Shown here: positions 17,099-26,469 of the stretch, in pieces | Layout of the letters: each line of letters begins with the position of its first letter | Position numbering within the stretch: position 1 is the stretch's first letter | Source of the DNA: JAAELZ01 sp965223465 | GTDB lineage: Bacteria; Pseudomonadota; Gammaproteobacteria; Arenicellales; Poriferihabitantaceae | Length of the DNA: 64,000 bases | NCBI GenBank assembly: GCA_965223465.1 | Contig: OZ245025.1 | Location: 1,736,001 to 1,800,000, forward strand | Direction: 5' to 3' | The notes under the pieces: generated by a model | Told to the model about the DNA's origin: nothing | What the model saw: only the letters and a program-made list of their open reading frames with translations | Database searches by the model: none | Position numbers and translations under genes: made by a program

Positions 17099-18373
17099 CT
17101 AAGTTGCGGCGTGCAATATGACTGGTGCATCTTGCAATAGGTGGTTGTAATGTGCCTTCACTCGCTGCATATCAATACGGTTGAGAAAGCTGGAGTAAGC
17201 CAAATAGCTCAATAAAAAACGTTTATCTTGCGCCCAAGGGGGTAAATACTTAGGGGGCTTACATAAGCCATCATTACTTAGCTTACACAAAATAGGAATA
17301 TCTTCCAAATCTAACTTGCCACAAAACAATAGCGGCAGGCAATCTACCCGTTTAGTTGCAACAATCGCCCGAAAAAAATTGTGTACCCGCAATAAGCCGT
17401 CCAAATACACATTATCTTTGGTAAAGGGCGCACCTCCAGTAATCACGCCACCACGAAACACGCGACGGGTATTTTCGAACGATTGTTCTTTATCACCTAC
17501 TCGAGCAAGAAAGTAGTGATAAACCTCTACAAAATCCGCACCGTCGATCGCCATTTGTATACCCAGAACGCGATCTGACAAACGCCGCATACGGTCTATA
17601 TCCATACTCCCGGTTATGAATTCTGCAAACACTGCCAGACCTTCCTGTGTACGTGTGGTGCCTGGATGGCTTGCTGCCAGCAGCGGTAAATACGTCTGCC
17701 CTCGACCATTAAGCGATGTTCCGACATGAATATACGCTTCATGATTAATAAGCTGCAAAATATCACGATCCGTAAAACAAGCCCCCTTGCGAATTCGGAT
17801 ACGCTTGGAGCTCGCCAATGCATTGGCAGAGAGATCATCTTCGATCAGGATTGCAGGCGCCTGATCAGCAAAGGCTTCATTCACAACACCCGCCATTTTA
17901 TCCGCAACCGTTTGGGCAAAATGACAGGCTTTTTCGGGCACGCCAAGATCAATATTCGAAAAAGACTCAATCAACGCATCAAACTGTTGCGCCAGTGCCA
18001 GCGAGGTCGACATGCCATCTGTCAACGGGTCTTTCGGCGCACCATATAGCGTTTTGGCGTGATTAAAAAACGTGGGTTGACCGCACTGGCTCAACATTCG
18101 CGCACTGCTGGCGATTACCCGCCCTTGTCGGGCAAACCATTGATCTACCGGAGAATCACCCAGCTCACCCAGAATCTCATCAATCTGCCTCAATACCGGT
18201 GTAGGGTCAAATTGTGGATAACTTACTTGTGGATTTTTCTGCCCCTGCGCGCGAAAAAACTCCTCCCTTACGCTCGGTGCCCAACTCAAATGACGCAAAA
18301 TACGTACCTTTTTGGACACGCGATACAGGCGTTCACTCAGGGCAGCTATACGGTTTTTCTCAGATTGGATCAC
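17099..18373 (-). CDS. DUF1704/QEGLA-motif gluzincin peptidase-like protein (MATCAP-like)
   Basis: A 424-residue protein of the DUF1704 family. It has a zinc-protease core LINHEAYIHVGTSLNG (HExxxH) near residue 235 and RTQEGLAVFAEFITG near 265, the QEGLA motif that names the bacterial branch (annotated as flavohemoglobin expression-modulating). The same fold occurs in eukaryotic tyrosine carboxypeptidases that act on tubulin. Its bacterial substrate is unknown. It is a single minus-strand gene 76 bases upstream of parE, possibly co-transcribed with it. Confidence 0.85.
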   Translation of the reverse strand: MIQSEKNRIAALSERLYRVSKKVRILRHLSWAPSVREEFFRAQGQKNPQVSYPQFDPTPVLRQIDEILGELGDSPVDQWFARQGRVIASSARMLSQCGQPTFFNHAKTLYGAPKDPLTDGMSTSLALAQQFDALIESFSNIDLGVPEKACHFAQTVADKMAGVVNEAFADQAPAILIEDDLSANALASSKRIRIRKGACFTDRDILQLINHEAYIHVGTSLNGRGQTYLPLLAASHPGTTRTQEGLAVFAEFITGSMDIDRMRRLSDRVLGIQMAIDGADFVEVYHYFLARVGDKEQSFENTRRVFRGGVITGGAPFTKDNVYLDGLLRVHNFFRAIVATKRVDCLPLLFCGKLDLEDIPILCKLSNDGLCKPPKYLPPWAQDKRFLLSYLAYSSFLNRIDMQRVKAHYNHLLQDAPVILHAAT

Positions 18374-18449
18374 GGATTATTCGTTTTAGGTATGAATCGC
18401 CATCAGTTTAAGGTTTCAGACTAGCTTTAAACCCTAGATAACCCTCACC

Positions 18450-20345
18450 TTATGCGACTTCAGCTTCGTCACCCCGTTCTACCAACCAGATCTTCCTATC
18501 CGGTGAGCGTTTTTTCGCCAAAAGCATATCCATCACCGCGCTTGCCCCCGCAGTATCTTGTGCATCCAATTGCACCAGGCGACGCGTGGTAGGGTCCATC
18601 GTACTTTCGCGTAGCTGGCTTGGGTTCATTTCTCCCAGACCTTTAAACCGCTGCACGTTCACATTACCACGCAGTTTATCTTTTTCTATCTGCTCTAGTA
18701 CGCTTTGCTTTTCTTCCTCATCCAACGCGTAAAAAACATGTTTTCCCACATCAATTCGATACAAAGGTGGCATCGCTACACAAATTCTGCCCTCCCCAAC
18801 TAAAGCTGGAAAATGGCGATAAAACAAAGCGCAAAGTAAAGTTGCAATGTGCAATCCATCAGAGTCTGCATCCGCTAAAATACACACTCGGCCATAGCGC
18901 AACCCACTTAGATCGTCCACCCCGGGATCAACCCCTAGCGCAACTGCGATATCGTGCACCTCCTGTGAACCCAGCACCTCAGCGGAATCGACCTCCCAAG
19001 TATTTAAAATTTTACCACGCAATGGCATGATCGCCTGGCTAATTCGGTCGCGCGCTTGCTTGGCTGAGCCCCCGGCAGAATCCCCTTCCACCAAAAATAG
19101 CTCGGTTTCTTCTAGATTTTGGCTGGTGCAGTCGGCCAACTTTCCGGGAAGGGCCGGACCTGTGGTGATCTTTTTACGCTTAACTGTTTTGGTTCTTTTA
19201 AGGCGCTTCTGCGCGCTGTTGATTGCCAGCTGCGCAATTTTTTCGGCTTGTTCAATATGCTGATTTAACCACAAACTAATCGCATCTTTGGTCGGCACCT
19301 GTACCAGTTGAGTGACTTCACGCCCGGATAGGCGTTCCTTGGTCTGACCACTAAATTGGGGCTCCTTCACCCGCACCGACAAAACATACGCACATTGCCC
19401 CCAGATATCATCTGGCGATAGTTTAAGGTTGCGGGGTAATAACTCACGAAATTCGCAAAACTCGCGCACCGCCTCTGCGGCTGCCAGGCGCAATCCGGCT
19501 ACGTGGGTACCCCCCTGTGAGGTTGGGATTAAATTAACGTAACTTTCTGTCGTGAAATCCAGCGCATTGACCACCCAAAACAAGGCCCAATCTACTTCAC
19601 CGCCCTCTAATTGATGCGAGCCGCTAAATGGTTCATCTGGAATAACTTCGCCGGTCGCTTGCTGCATCGATAAATACGCACCCAAACCAGCATCAAACTG
19701 CCAGGTTTCATCATTTTCTGGTGTCTTTTCATCAATAAATTCGATTTGTAAACCACTGCATAACACCGCCTTGGCGCGCAACACTTTCTTGAGTCGGCTG
19801 ACACTAATCCGCGTGGTATCGAAAAACTGTGGATCCGGTGTAAAACGAATTAACGTACCAGTATTTTTTTTACCCACGGTGCCCACCACGTTTAATTGGC
19901 TAGCCGTCTCACCTCCTTCAAACGTGATGTGATATTCCTTACCATCGCGTTTAACCCAAACTTGCAGGTTGGTTGAAAGCGCATTGACAACCGAAACGCC
20001 GACACCGTGTAAACCGCCGGAAAAATTATAGTTGTTATCAGTAAATTTAGCCCCCGCGTGTAGCCGAGTGAGGATTACCTCAACCCCACTTACCCCTTGT
20101 TCTTTATGCTTGTCCACGGGCATACCACGACCATTATCTCTGACGCTGACCGAACCATCTGAGTGTAACGTCACTGAAATTTTATCGGCATAACCTGACA
20201 TCGCTTCGTCGACGCTATTGTCCACCACTTCCTGTATTAAGTGATTTGGGCGATCAGTTTCAGTGTACATGCCCGGGCGTTTGCGAACCGGATCAAGGCC
20301 AGACAACACCTCTATGGATTGCGCGTTATAGTTCGTTTTACTCAT
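18450..20345 (-). CDS. parE: DNA topoisomerase IV subunit B
   Basis: The 631-residue ATPase subunit of topoisomerase IV decatenates daughter chromosomes together with ParC. The GHKL ATPase motifs are present: EVVDNSVDEA near residue 40, DNGRGMPVD near 70, and GGLHGVGVSVVNAL near 110. The TOPRIM motif EGDSAGGSAKQARDR lies near 420, and DADSDGLHIATLL binds the metal. The length fits ParE (about 630) rather than GyrB (about 800), and the GyrB-specific insertion is absent. parC is not in the window. Confidence 0.96.
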   Translation of the reverse strand: MSKTNYNAQSIEVLSGLDPVRKRPGMYTETDRPNHLIQEVVDNSVDEAMSGYADKISVTLHSDGSVSVRDNGRGMPVDKHKEQGVSGVEVILTRLHAGAKFTDNNYNFSGGLHGVGVSVVNALSTNLQVWVKRDGKEYHITFEGGETASQLNVVGTVGKKNTGTLIRFTPDPQFFDTTRISVSRLKKVLRAKAVLCSGLQIEFIDEKTPENDETWQFDAGLGAYLSMQQATGEVIPDEPFSGSHQLEGGEVDWALFWVVNALDFTTESYVNLIPTSQGGTHVAGLRLAAAEAVREFCEFRELLPRNLKLSPDDIWGQCAYVLSVRVKEPQFSGQTKERLSGREVTQLVQVPTKDAISLWLNQHIEQAEKIAQLAINSAQKRLKRTKTVKRKKITTGPALPGKLADCTSQNLEETELFLVEGDSAGGSAKQARDRISQAIMPLRGKILNTWEVDSAEVLGSQEVHDIAVALGVDPGVDDLSGLRYGRVCILADADSDGLHIATLLCALFYRHFPALVGEGRICVAMPPLYRIDVGKHVFYALDEEEKQSVLEQIEKDKLRGNVNVQRFKGLGEMNPSQLRESTMDPTTRRLVQLDAQDTAGASAVMDMLLAKKRSPDRKIWLVERGDEAEVA

Positions 20346-20550
20346 TAATCAGCTAACTAAATTGATTTTCATCATTGCAGAAGGTCTAAATAAAGCCTAT
20401 ACATGACAAAGTGAATTTCACCAATGCCTGCTTGAATGACTGCAAATAATATGTCGGACAAAGCCCTACTGAATGGTAACGGATAGCGGTAAAATACGCA
20501 TCCTTAAAGCAGCGTTGCGCACCAATTAATTACCCATTTCGCTTGTAAAC

Positions 20551-20808
20551 ATGCCTAAAAAACAAAATGACAATAAAACTCATGAGATGGATTTTGAAAC
20601 CGCGCTGGCGGAGCTGCAAAAAATAGTCACGCGCATGGAAAACGACCAGCAAAGTCTGGATGCATCCATTGCAGACTATGAAAAAGGCACCGCTCTAGCG
20701 AGCATATGTCAGCGCCATCTTGATAATGCACAGTTAAAAGTAGATAAATTGGTCAAAACCAAAAATGGGCATCGCTTCGAAGCCCTACAAGATAACCACG
20801 ACGCATAA
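20551..20808 (+). CDS. xseB: exodeoxyribonuclease VII small subunit
   Basis: This 85-residue protein has the XseB pattern: FETALAELQKIVTRMENDQQSLDASIADYEKGTAL is the helical hairpin that binds XseA. Exonuclease VII degrades single-stranded DNA in both directions. It begins a plus-strand run with ispA (11 bases downstream) and dxs, a common gammaproteobacterial arrangement. xseA is elsewhere. Confidence 0.95.
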   Translation: MPKKQNDNKTHEMDFETALAELQKIVTRMENDQQSLDASIADYEKGTALASICQRHLDNAQLKVDKLVKTKNGHRFEALQDNHDA

Positions 20809-20819
20809 TCGCACTTCAG

Positions 20820-21725
20820 ATGGCTCAACAAAACGCCGATTTTGATGCTCGATGGGCACACTTTCAAGATCGTGCCAATCAGCAATTAGATCAGGTTTTT
20901 ACTCAATATTTGGATGTTAGTGGTGAGCGGCTTGCCGAAGCAATGCGCTACAGCACCCAAAATGGGGGCAAACGTTTTCGCGCAATGTTGGTATACGCAA
21001 GCGGCGAATGCTTCGCGGTTAAACAGGATTCGTTAGACGCGCCAGCCGTTGCCCTCGAACTCATGCATGCCTACTCGCTGGTACACGATGATTTACCCGC
21101 AATGGACGATGATGATTTGCGCCGTGGCAAACCCAGTTGTCATGTACAATTTGATGAAGCTACGGCGATTCTTGCTGGCGACGCGCTACAGACACTCGCG
21201 TTTACCGTCCTTGCAGCAACCAACCAGAGATTGTCCAGCGCACAACAAATAAATATGACGCGTGAACTAGCGAAAGCCGCTGGGATAAACGGCATGGCAG
21301 GTGGGCAATCACTTGATATGATTGCCACTGGCAAGACGCTTGATCAGACATCACTAAAGGCCATCCATTCACGCAAAACTGGCGCGCTGATACGCGCAGC
21401 ACTCGTCATGGGTGCGCTTGCTTCAACCGAAATTAAAGCCGAAGAGATCGATATTATTGATACCTATGGCAGGAATATTGGTCTTGCGTTTCAGGTGATG
21501 GATGATATCCTCGACGTTACCCAGAGTAGTGCGCAGTTGGGAAAACAAAGTGGCGCCGATGTTGCGTTAAATAAAAACACTTACCCTTCACTTATGGGAT
21601 TGGATGCGGCACGTCAGTACGCCACACAATTAACCCATACAGCACAACAAAGTTTAGGTAAACTTAAGCACAATACTGCATTTTTACACCAACTTGCTGA
21701 TTTCACCCAGAGTCGTCAATACTAA
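20820..21725 (+). CDS. ispA: farnesyl diphosphate synthase
   Basis: This short-chain prenyl transferase of 301 residues joins isopentenyl units to dimethylallyl/geranyl diphosphate. The first Asp-rich motif is in LVHDDLPAMDDDDLRRGK near residue 90, and the second is FQVMDDILDVT near residue 228. Position, length and motifs match bacterial IspA. It lies between xseB and dxs, so isoprenoid genes are clustered. Confidence 0.95.
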   Translation: MAQQNADFDARWAHFQDRANQQLDQVFTQYLDVSGERLAEAMRYSTQNGGKRFRAMLVYASGECFAVKQDSLDAPAVALELMHAYSLVHDDLPAMDDDDLRRGKPSCHVQFDEATAILAGDALQTLAFTVLAATNQRLSSAQQINMTRELAKAAGINGMAGGQSLDMIATGKTLDQTSLKAIHSRKTGALIRAALVMGALASTEIKAEEIDIIDTYGRNIGLAFQVMDDILDVTQSSAQLGKQSGADVALNKNTYPSLMGLDAARQYATQLTHTAQQSLGKLKHNTAFLHQLADFTQSRQY

Positions 21726-21768
21726 ATAATCGCCGTCATATCAAACCGTTTGAATTGCGCTTAGCCCT

Positions 21769-23652
21769 GTGAAAACTGAACCTACTCCTACAAGCTTGCT
21801 CGCCGGTATCGACGATCCAGCGGATATACGCGAGTTTGATTCTGAGGCTTTAATTCAGCTGGCTAAAGAACTGCGGCATTTTCTAATTGAATCGACCGCT
21901 ATTACGGGTGGACATTTAGCACCTGGGCTGGGGACGATTGAACTGACCATCGCGCTGCATTATGTACTTAACACCCCGAATGACCGCCTGGTGTGGGATA
22001 TCGGCCATCAGGCCTACCCGCATAAAGTCTTAACCGGCCGTAGACAAGCATTTCACACCTTGCGTCAACTGGGCGGTATATCAGGCTTCCTGAGTCGGTC
22101 CGAGAGCCAATATGACACTTTTGGCGCGGGTCATTCCTCCACTTCTATAAGCGCTGCACTGGGAATGGCGGTGGCAGCAAAACAACAGGGTGAAAAACGT
22201 GAGGTCGCAGCGATTATTGGTGACGGTGCCTTAACTGCAGGCATGGCCTATGAAGCGCTTAATAATGCAGGTGATTTGGACGCCGATTTATTGGTGATCC
22301 TGAATGACAATGATATGTCGATCTCGCCCAATGTCGGCGCGATGTCTAACTACTTATCCCGAATATTGTCGGGACGCGCCTATTCCAGCGTGCGCGAAGG
22401 CAGCAAAACTGTGCTCAGTACCCTACCACCACCCGTAAAGAACCTAGCCAAACGCTGGGAAGAACATATGAAAGGCATGGTAATGCCAGGTACCTTGTTC
22501 GAAGAAATGGGTTTTAATTACATCGGCCCGGTAGATGGCCACGATTTACCCTTGCTAATTTCCGTTTTGCAGAACATGGTCAAGCTGGATGGCCCGCGTT
22601 TTTTGCATATCGTCACCCAAAAAGGCAAGGGCTATAAACCCGCTGAAGGCAATCCTTGCACCTTCCACGGCGTATCTCCTTTTGATCCAGACACAGGTAA
22701 AATAACCACTCACAGTGGGGCACGTACTTATACCCATGTGTTTGGCGACTGGTTATGTGATATGGCTGCCAAGGATCAAAATCTTGTGGGCATTACCCCA
22801 GCCATGCGCGAAGGATCGGGCCTGGTGAAATTCTCCGAGCAATATCCAGACCGGTATTTTGACGTCGGTATCGCCGAACAGCACTCGCTCACCTTTGCCG
22901 CCGGGATGGCGTGTGAAGGGCTCAAACCGGTGGTGGCGATATATTCAACCTTTCTACAACGCGCATACGATCAGCTAATTCATGACGTCGCCTTACAAGA
23001 TTTGGATATTACGCTGGCCATCGACCGAGCTGGCCTGGTCGGTGCCGATGGGGCAACGCACGCGGGTGTTTTTGATATCAGTTTTATTCGTTGCGTGCCC
23101 AATATGCTCATTCTTTGCCCAAAAGATGAGGCGGAATGCCGTGATATGCTTACCACCGCTTATCAATACGACGGCCCGGCAGCAGTGCGCTATCCACGTG
23201 GGGCAGGAACGGGCGCAAAAGAACACAGCGAATTGCAGATAATCAAAATTGGAGAGGCCGAAGTGCTTCGAGAAGCAAGTCGCAAAGCCACAGCTAAAAT
23301 CGCGATTCTTGCCTGGGGTAATTTTGTCGCGCATTGCGAAACAGCTGCTGATGAACAGGATTGCACCCTGATTAATATGCGCTTTGCCAAGCCGCTGGAT
23401 GAAACCTTGTTACATCAACTGGCCAGCTCTCATGATTATTTCATTACGGTGGAAGACCACGTTATCGGTGGAGGCGCAGGCTCTGCGGTAAACGAATTCA
23501 TGGCATCACATCGCTACCAACAGCCCACTCTAAACCTTGGTATTCCAGACCAATTTATCGAACATGGCACCCAAGCAGAGCTATACGCCCAATTGGGATT
23601 GGATGCAGCGGGCATTAGTCAATCGATTCGCAGATTCTGCCTTGAAAACTAA
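21769..23652 (+). CDS. dxs: 1-deoxy-D-xylulose-5-phosphate synthase
   Basis: This thiamine-diphosphate enzyme of 627 residues makes DXP from pyruvate and glyceraldehyde 3-phosphate, the entry to the MEP isoprenoid pathway. TGGHLAPGLG holds the catalytic His region near residue 45, GDGALTAGMAYEALNNAG is the TPP-binding motif near 150, and FDVGIAEQHSLTFAAG carries the catalytic Glu near 370. The start is GTG at 21769. It follows ispA by 43 bases. Confidence 0.96.
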   Translation: MKTEPTPTSLLAGIDDPADIREFDSEALIQLAKELRHFLIESTAITGGHLAPGLGTIELTIALHYVLNTPNDRLVWDIGHQAYPHKVLTGRRQAFHTLRQLGGISGFLSRSESQYDTFGAGHSSTSISAALGMAVAAKQQGEKREVAAIIGDGALTAGMAYEALNNAGDLDADLLVILNDNDMSISPNVGAMSNYLSRILSGRAYSSVREGSKTVLSTLPPPVKNLAKRWEEHMKGMVMPGTLFEEMGFNYIGPVDGHDLPLLISVLQNMVKLDGPRFLHIVTQKGKGYKPAEGNPCTFHGVSPFDPDTGKITTHSGARTYTHVFGDWLCDMAAKDQNLVGITPAMREGSGLVKFSEQYPDRYFDVGIAEQHSLTFAAGMACEGLKPVVAIYSTFLQRAYDQLIHDVALQDLDITLAIDRAGLVGADGATHAGVFDISFIRCVPNMLILCPKDEAECRDMLTTAYQYDGPAAVRYPRGAGTGAKEHSELQIIKIGEAEVLREASRKATAKIAILAWGNFVAHCETAADEQDCTLINMRFAKPLDETLLHQLASSHDYFITVEDHVIGGGAGSAVNEFMASHRYQQPTLNLGIPDQFIEHGTQAELYAQLGLDAAGISQSIRRFCLEN

Positions 23653-23675
23653 GCTTTTGCTGCCATTATCGCTTC

Positions 23676-24473
23676 ATGTCCCCAAAAAGCCACGCCATCG
23701 CTGACGTTCAATCCAGCCAGGATACGCGTAATATCGCCATAGATAAGGTCGGTATTAAAGATATTCGCCACCCCGTGCGAATTGCCGCGCGTAATGGAGA
23801 AGAGCAGCATACCGTTGCCAGCTTTAACATGTATGTGGAGCTGCCCCATCATTTTAAGGGTACGCACATGTCTCGCTTTGTGGATATTTTAAACAGCCAT
23901 GAGCGAGAGATTTCGGTCAATTCGTTTAAGGATATGCTGGCCGAAATGCGCGAGCGCCTGGAAGCGGAAACCGGGTATATCGAAATGAACTTTCCGTTTT
24001 TTATTAACAAAACCGCACCCGCCTCCGGCGTAGAAAGCCTGATGGACTATGATGTCACGTTGATCGGCCAGATCGATCAGGGCGAGCTGTGCACTCAAAC
24101 CCGCGTGGTAGTCGCTGCAACTAGCCTGTGCCCTTGTTCAAAGAAAATCTCAGATTATGGTGCACACAATCAACGCTCGCATATCACCATCACCGCCAGA
24201 GCGAACCAGGCGCTGTGGATAGAAGAGCTCATCGATATCGCTGAGGCCGAAGCCAGCTCAGAGCTGTATAGTCTTTTGAAGCGCACGGATGAGAAAGTGA
24301 TTACTGAAAACGCTTACGACAACCCCAAATTTGTTGAAGATTTAGTGCGTGATGTGGCTGCGCGCTTAAATAATACCGAAAAAATTGTCGCTTACACCGT
24401 CGAGGCTGAAAATTTTGAATCAATTCACAATCACTCTGCCTACGCAATGGTCTCACGAGATAAAACTACGTAA
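23676..24473 (+). CDS. folE2: GTP cyclohydrolase I type B
   Basis: The 265-residue FolE2 enzyme converts GTP to dihydroneopterin triphosphate for folate and queuosine-type pathways. Hallmarks are the conserved Cys in TSLCPCSKKISDYGAHNQRS near residue 155 and EAEASSELYSLLKRTDEKV near 205. FolE2 can use metals other than zinc and is often zinc-regulated, but no Zur-like box was recognised here. It lies 23 bases after dxs, so it is likely read with it. Confidence 0.95.
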   Translation: MSPKSHAIADVQSSQDTRNIAIDKVGIKDIRHPVRIAARNGEEQHTVASFNMYVELPHHFKGTHMSRFVDILNSHEREISVNSFKDMLAEMRERLEAETGYIEMNFPFFINKTAPASGVESLMDYDVTLIGQIDQGELCTQTRVVVAATSLCPCSKKISDYGAHNQRSHITITARANQALWIEELIDIAEAEASSELYSLLKRTDEKVITENAYDNPKFVEDLVRDVAARLNNTEKIVAYTVEAENFESIHNHSAYAMVSRDKTT

Positions 24474-24720
24474 TAGATCTTAATTACGCCACTTCCCGAT
24501 GCTGAGTTGCGCAGTTGCTCTGCTTTTTCATCAGTATCTCATTGTTTGATCCGAACAGCGTTCACCTAGTTACGCTATATAAGTAATGCGGCTTATATGA
24601 CCCAATTGGCGGCGTGCACTTAGGGCACCCGCAACAATCATTTCCCCAAAAATAAGCTAGATTATTGGTACAATTTTCGCCTTAGACATTGATTTTATCT
24701 GACGAGGGATCGAATTTCCG

Positions 24721-25806
24721 ATGCGAAAACTGCTATTCCTGCTTTTTCTGCTGAGTATTGCTGTGGGGGTGGGCTATATAACGATTCAGCAAGAGAAGCC
24801 AATAAGGGTCACCGTGATATCACCAGAACGAGGCAATATCCAATCTATCGTTCGGGTAACAGGCAAGGTTGTAAACGATAAGACGGTTAAGATGACTGCG
24901 CTGGTAGATGGCCAAATTACTGAAATGTCCGCTCGCAAAGGTGATTCTGTTGAAGCGGGACAAGTGCTGATAGTACTTGATCAGCGTGAAGCTAATGCTC
25001 GCCTTGAAAAAGCGCGCGCTGAGCTGGCCCGGGAAAAACAAACCGTTGCAGAGGCCTTAAAATCACTCACTCGCCTACGTAAGCTAATTCAATCAGGAGG
25101 CGTTAGCCCACAATCTGTAGATGATGCTGAAAGCCTTTACTTAACAGCGCAAGCAAGACTTCAGGTTGCTCAAGCGACCTTGAGCATTGAGCAAATACAT
25201 CGCGAAAAAATCAATGTAACCGCGCCATTTGCGGGCATCATCACGGAAAAAACCACTGAAGTCGGTCAATGGGTCGAAGCGGGCACAGAACTATTTACGC
25301 TGGTCGCGCATCAGGGGCGCGAAATTGAGGTGAATGTGGACGCCGGTGATAGCGGCGTGGTACGAATCGGTCAAAAGGTAAGCCTCAGCTCTGACGCCTG
25401 GCCCGATATTCAATGGCAGGAATCTATTGCACGAGTTTCACCGGCAATCGCACAGTCAAGCAATGAAGCACTCAATACCTTTGCCGTACGCATCACTCTG
25501 GGAGAAGACGCGCCACCCTTATTGCTTGGCCAACAAGTCGATGCAAAAATACATACCGACGAGCGTAACGATGTACTCACCCTGCCATTTGATGTGATCA
25601 TTGAATCTGAAACTGGACCAAGCGTTGCAGTAGTAGAAAACCAGCGCGTCATTTATAAAAACATCAAGACTGGATTGGAGGATTTTAGCCGCATAGAAGT
25701 CGTCGAGGGTTTATCCGAGCAGGATCGGGTAATTAAACCCCAAGGGGTAGAATTGATTGAAGGCAAACAGGTAAGTGTTTCCAAGCCAACAGGTGTTGTT
25801 AACTAG
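24721..25806 (+). CDS. periplasmic adaptor (membrane fusion protein) of a MacAB-like exporter
   Basis: This 361-residue HlyD/MacA-type protein has an N-terminal membrane anchor or signal (MRKLLFLLFLLSIAVGVGY), a biotinyl-lipoyl-like half motif (VDGQITEMSARKGDSVEAGQVLIVLD) and an alpha-hairpin. The second lipoyl half (VTAPFAGIITEKTTEVGQWV) and beta-barrel domains follow. It should bridge the inner-membrane ABC transporter encoded next to an outer-membrane channel. It is followed at 4 bases by the ATPase gene. Confidence 0.9.
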   Translation: MRKLLFLLFLLSIAVGVGYITIQQEKPIRVTVISPERGNIQSIVRVTGKVVNDKTVKMTALVDGQITEMSARKGDSVEAGQVLIVLDQREANARLEKARAELAREKQTVAEALKSLTRLRKLIQSGGVSPQSVDDAESLYLTAQARLQVAQATLSIEQIHREKINVTAPFAGIITEKTTEVGQWVEAGTELFTLVAHQGREIEVNVDAGDSGVVRIGQKVSLSSDAWPDIQWQESIARVSPAIAQSSNEALNTFAVRITLGEDAPPLLLGQQVDAKIHTDERNDVLTLPFDVIIESETGPSVAVVENQRVIYKNIKTGLEDFSRIEVVEGLSEQDRVIKPQGVELIEGKQVSVSKPTGVVN

Positions 25807-25809
25807 CGC

Positions 25810-26469
25810 ATGATCAAGCTGCAGAACGTCAGCAAACAATATATCTTGGGAGAAGTGAGTGTTCCGGTTTTGCGTGGTGTGTCTTTAGCGATCGATTCTG
25901 GCGATTTTGTCGCTATTATGGGTGCATCGGGCTCCGGTAAAACTACCCTGCTCAACGTTATTGGTTGCCTGGATCAAATCGATCAGGGGCACTATCAACT
26001 TGGTGATAAAACGGTTGAAACTGCTGAAGAAAACAGACTGGCACGGCTTCGGTCTGAATATATTGGCTTTGTCTTTCAGTTGTTTAATCTACTACCCAGA
26101 ATTGACGCGTTGCGCAACGTCGAGCTGCCCATGCTGTATTCAAACATTGCGCCAAAGTTACGTCGCGGAAAAGCGATGCAAGCACTTGAAAGGATGGGGA
26201 TTGCAGATCGCGCAACACACTTTCCCTCGCAACTCTCTGGCGGACAACAACAACGTGTAGCGATCGCCAGAGCATTGGTTAACGACCCTCACATCCTTGT
26301 CGCTGATGAACCCACAGGCAGTCTCGACAGTAAAACTGGCAAGGAAATTATGTCACTGTTTAAACGTTTAAATAAAAGTGGTATGACAATTGTCATGGTG
26401 ACCCATGAAGGCGAGATTGCCAGACATGCCAAACGTATCGTTCGCTTGAAAGATGGTGTTATTGTATGA
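25810..26469 (+). CDS. ABC transporter ATP-binding protein (MacB/LolD-type)
   Basis: The 219-residue ATPase has Walker A GASGSGKTT (about residue 38), a Q-loop, signature LSGGQQQR (about 142), Walker B ILVADEPTGSLDS (about 160) and the H-loop VMVTHEGE. The compact size is typical of the LolD/MacB class, where the nucleotide-binding domain is separate from the permease. Its stop overlaps the permease start by 4 bases. Confidence 0.93.
   Translation: MIKLQNVSKQYILGEVSVPVLRGVSLAIDSGDFVAIMGASGSGKTTLLNVIGCLDQIDQGHYQLGDKTVETAEENRLARLRSEYIGFVFQLFNLLPRIDALRNVELPMLYSNIAPKLRRGKAMQALERMGIADRATHFPSQLSGGQQQRVAIARALVNDPHILVADEPTGSLDSKTGKEIMSLFKRLNKSGMTIVMVTHEGEIARHAKRIVRLKDGVIV

Noticed and set aside
24600..24650. 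GTGC/GGCAC arms upstream of the exporter operon as a regulatory hairpin
   Set aside because: The stem is only five bases and its position and context give no support.
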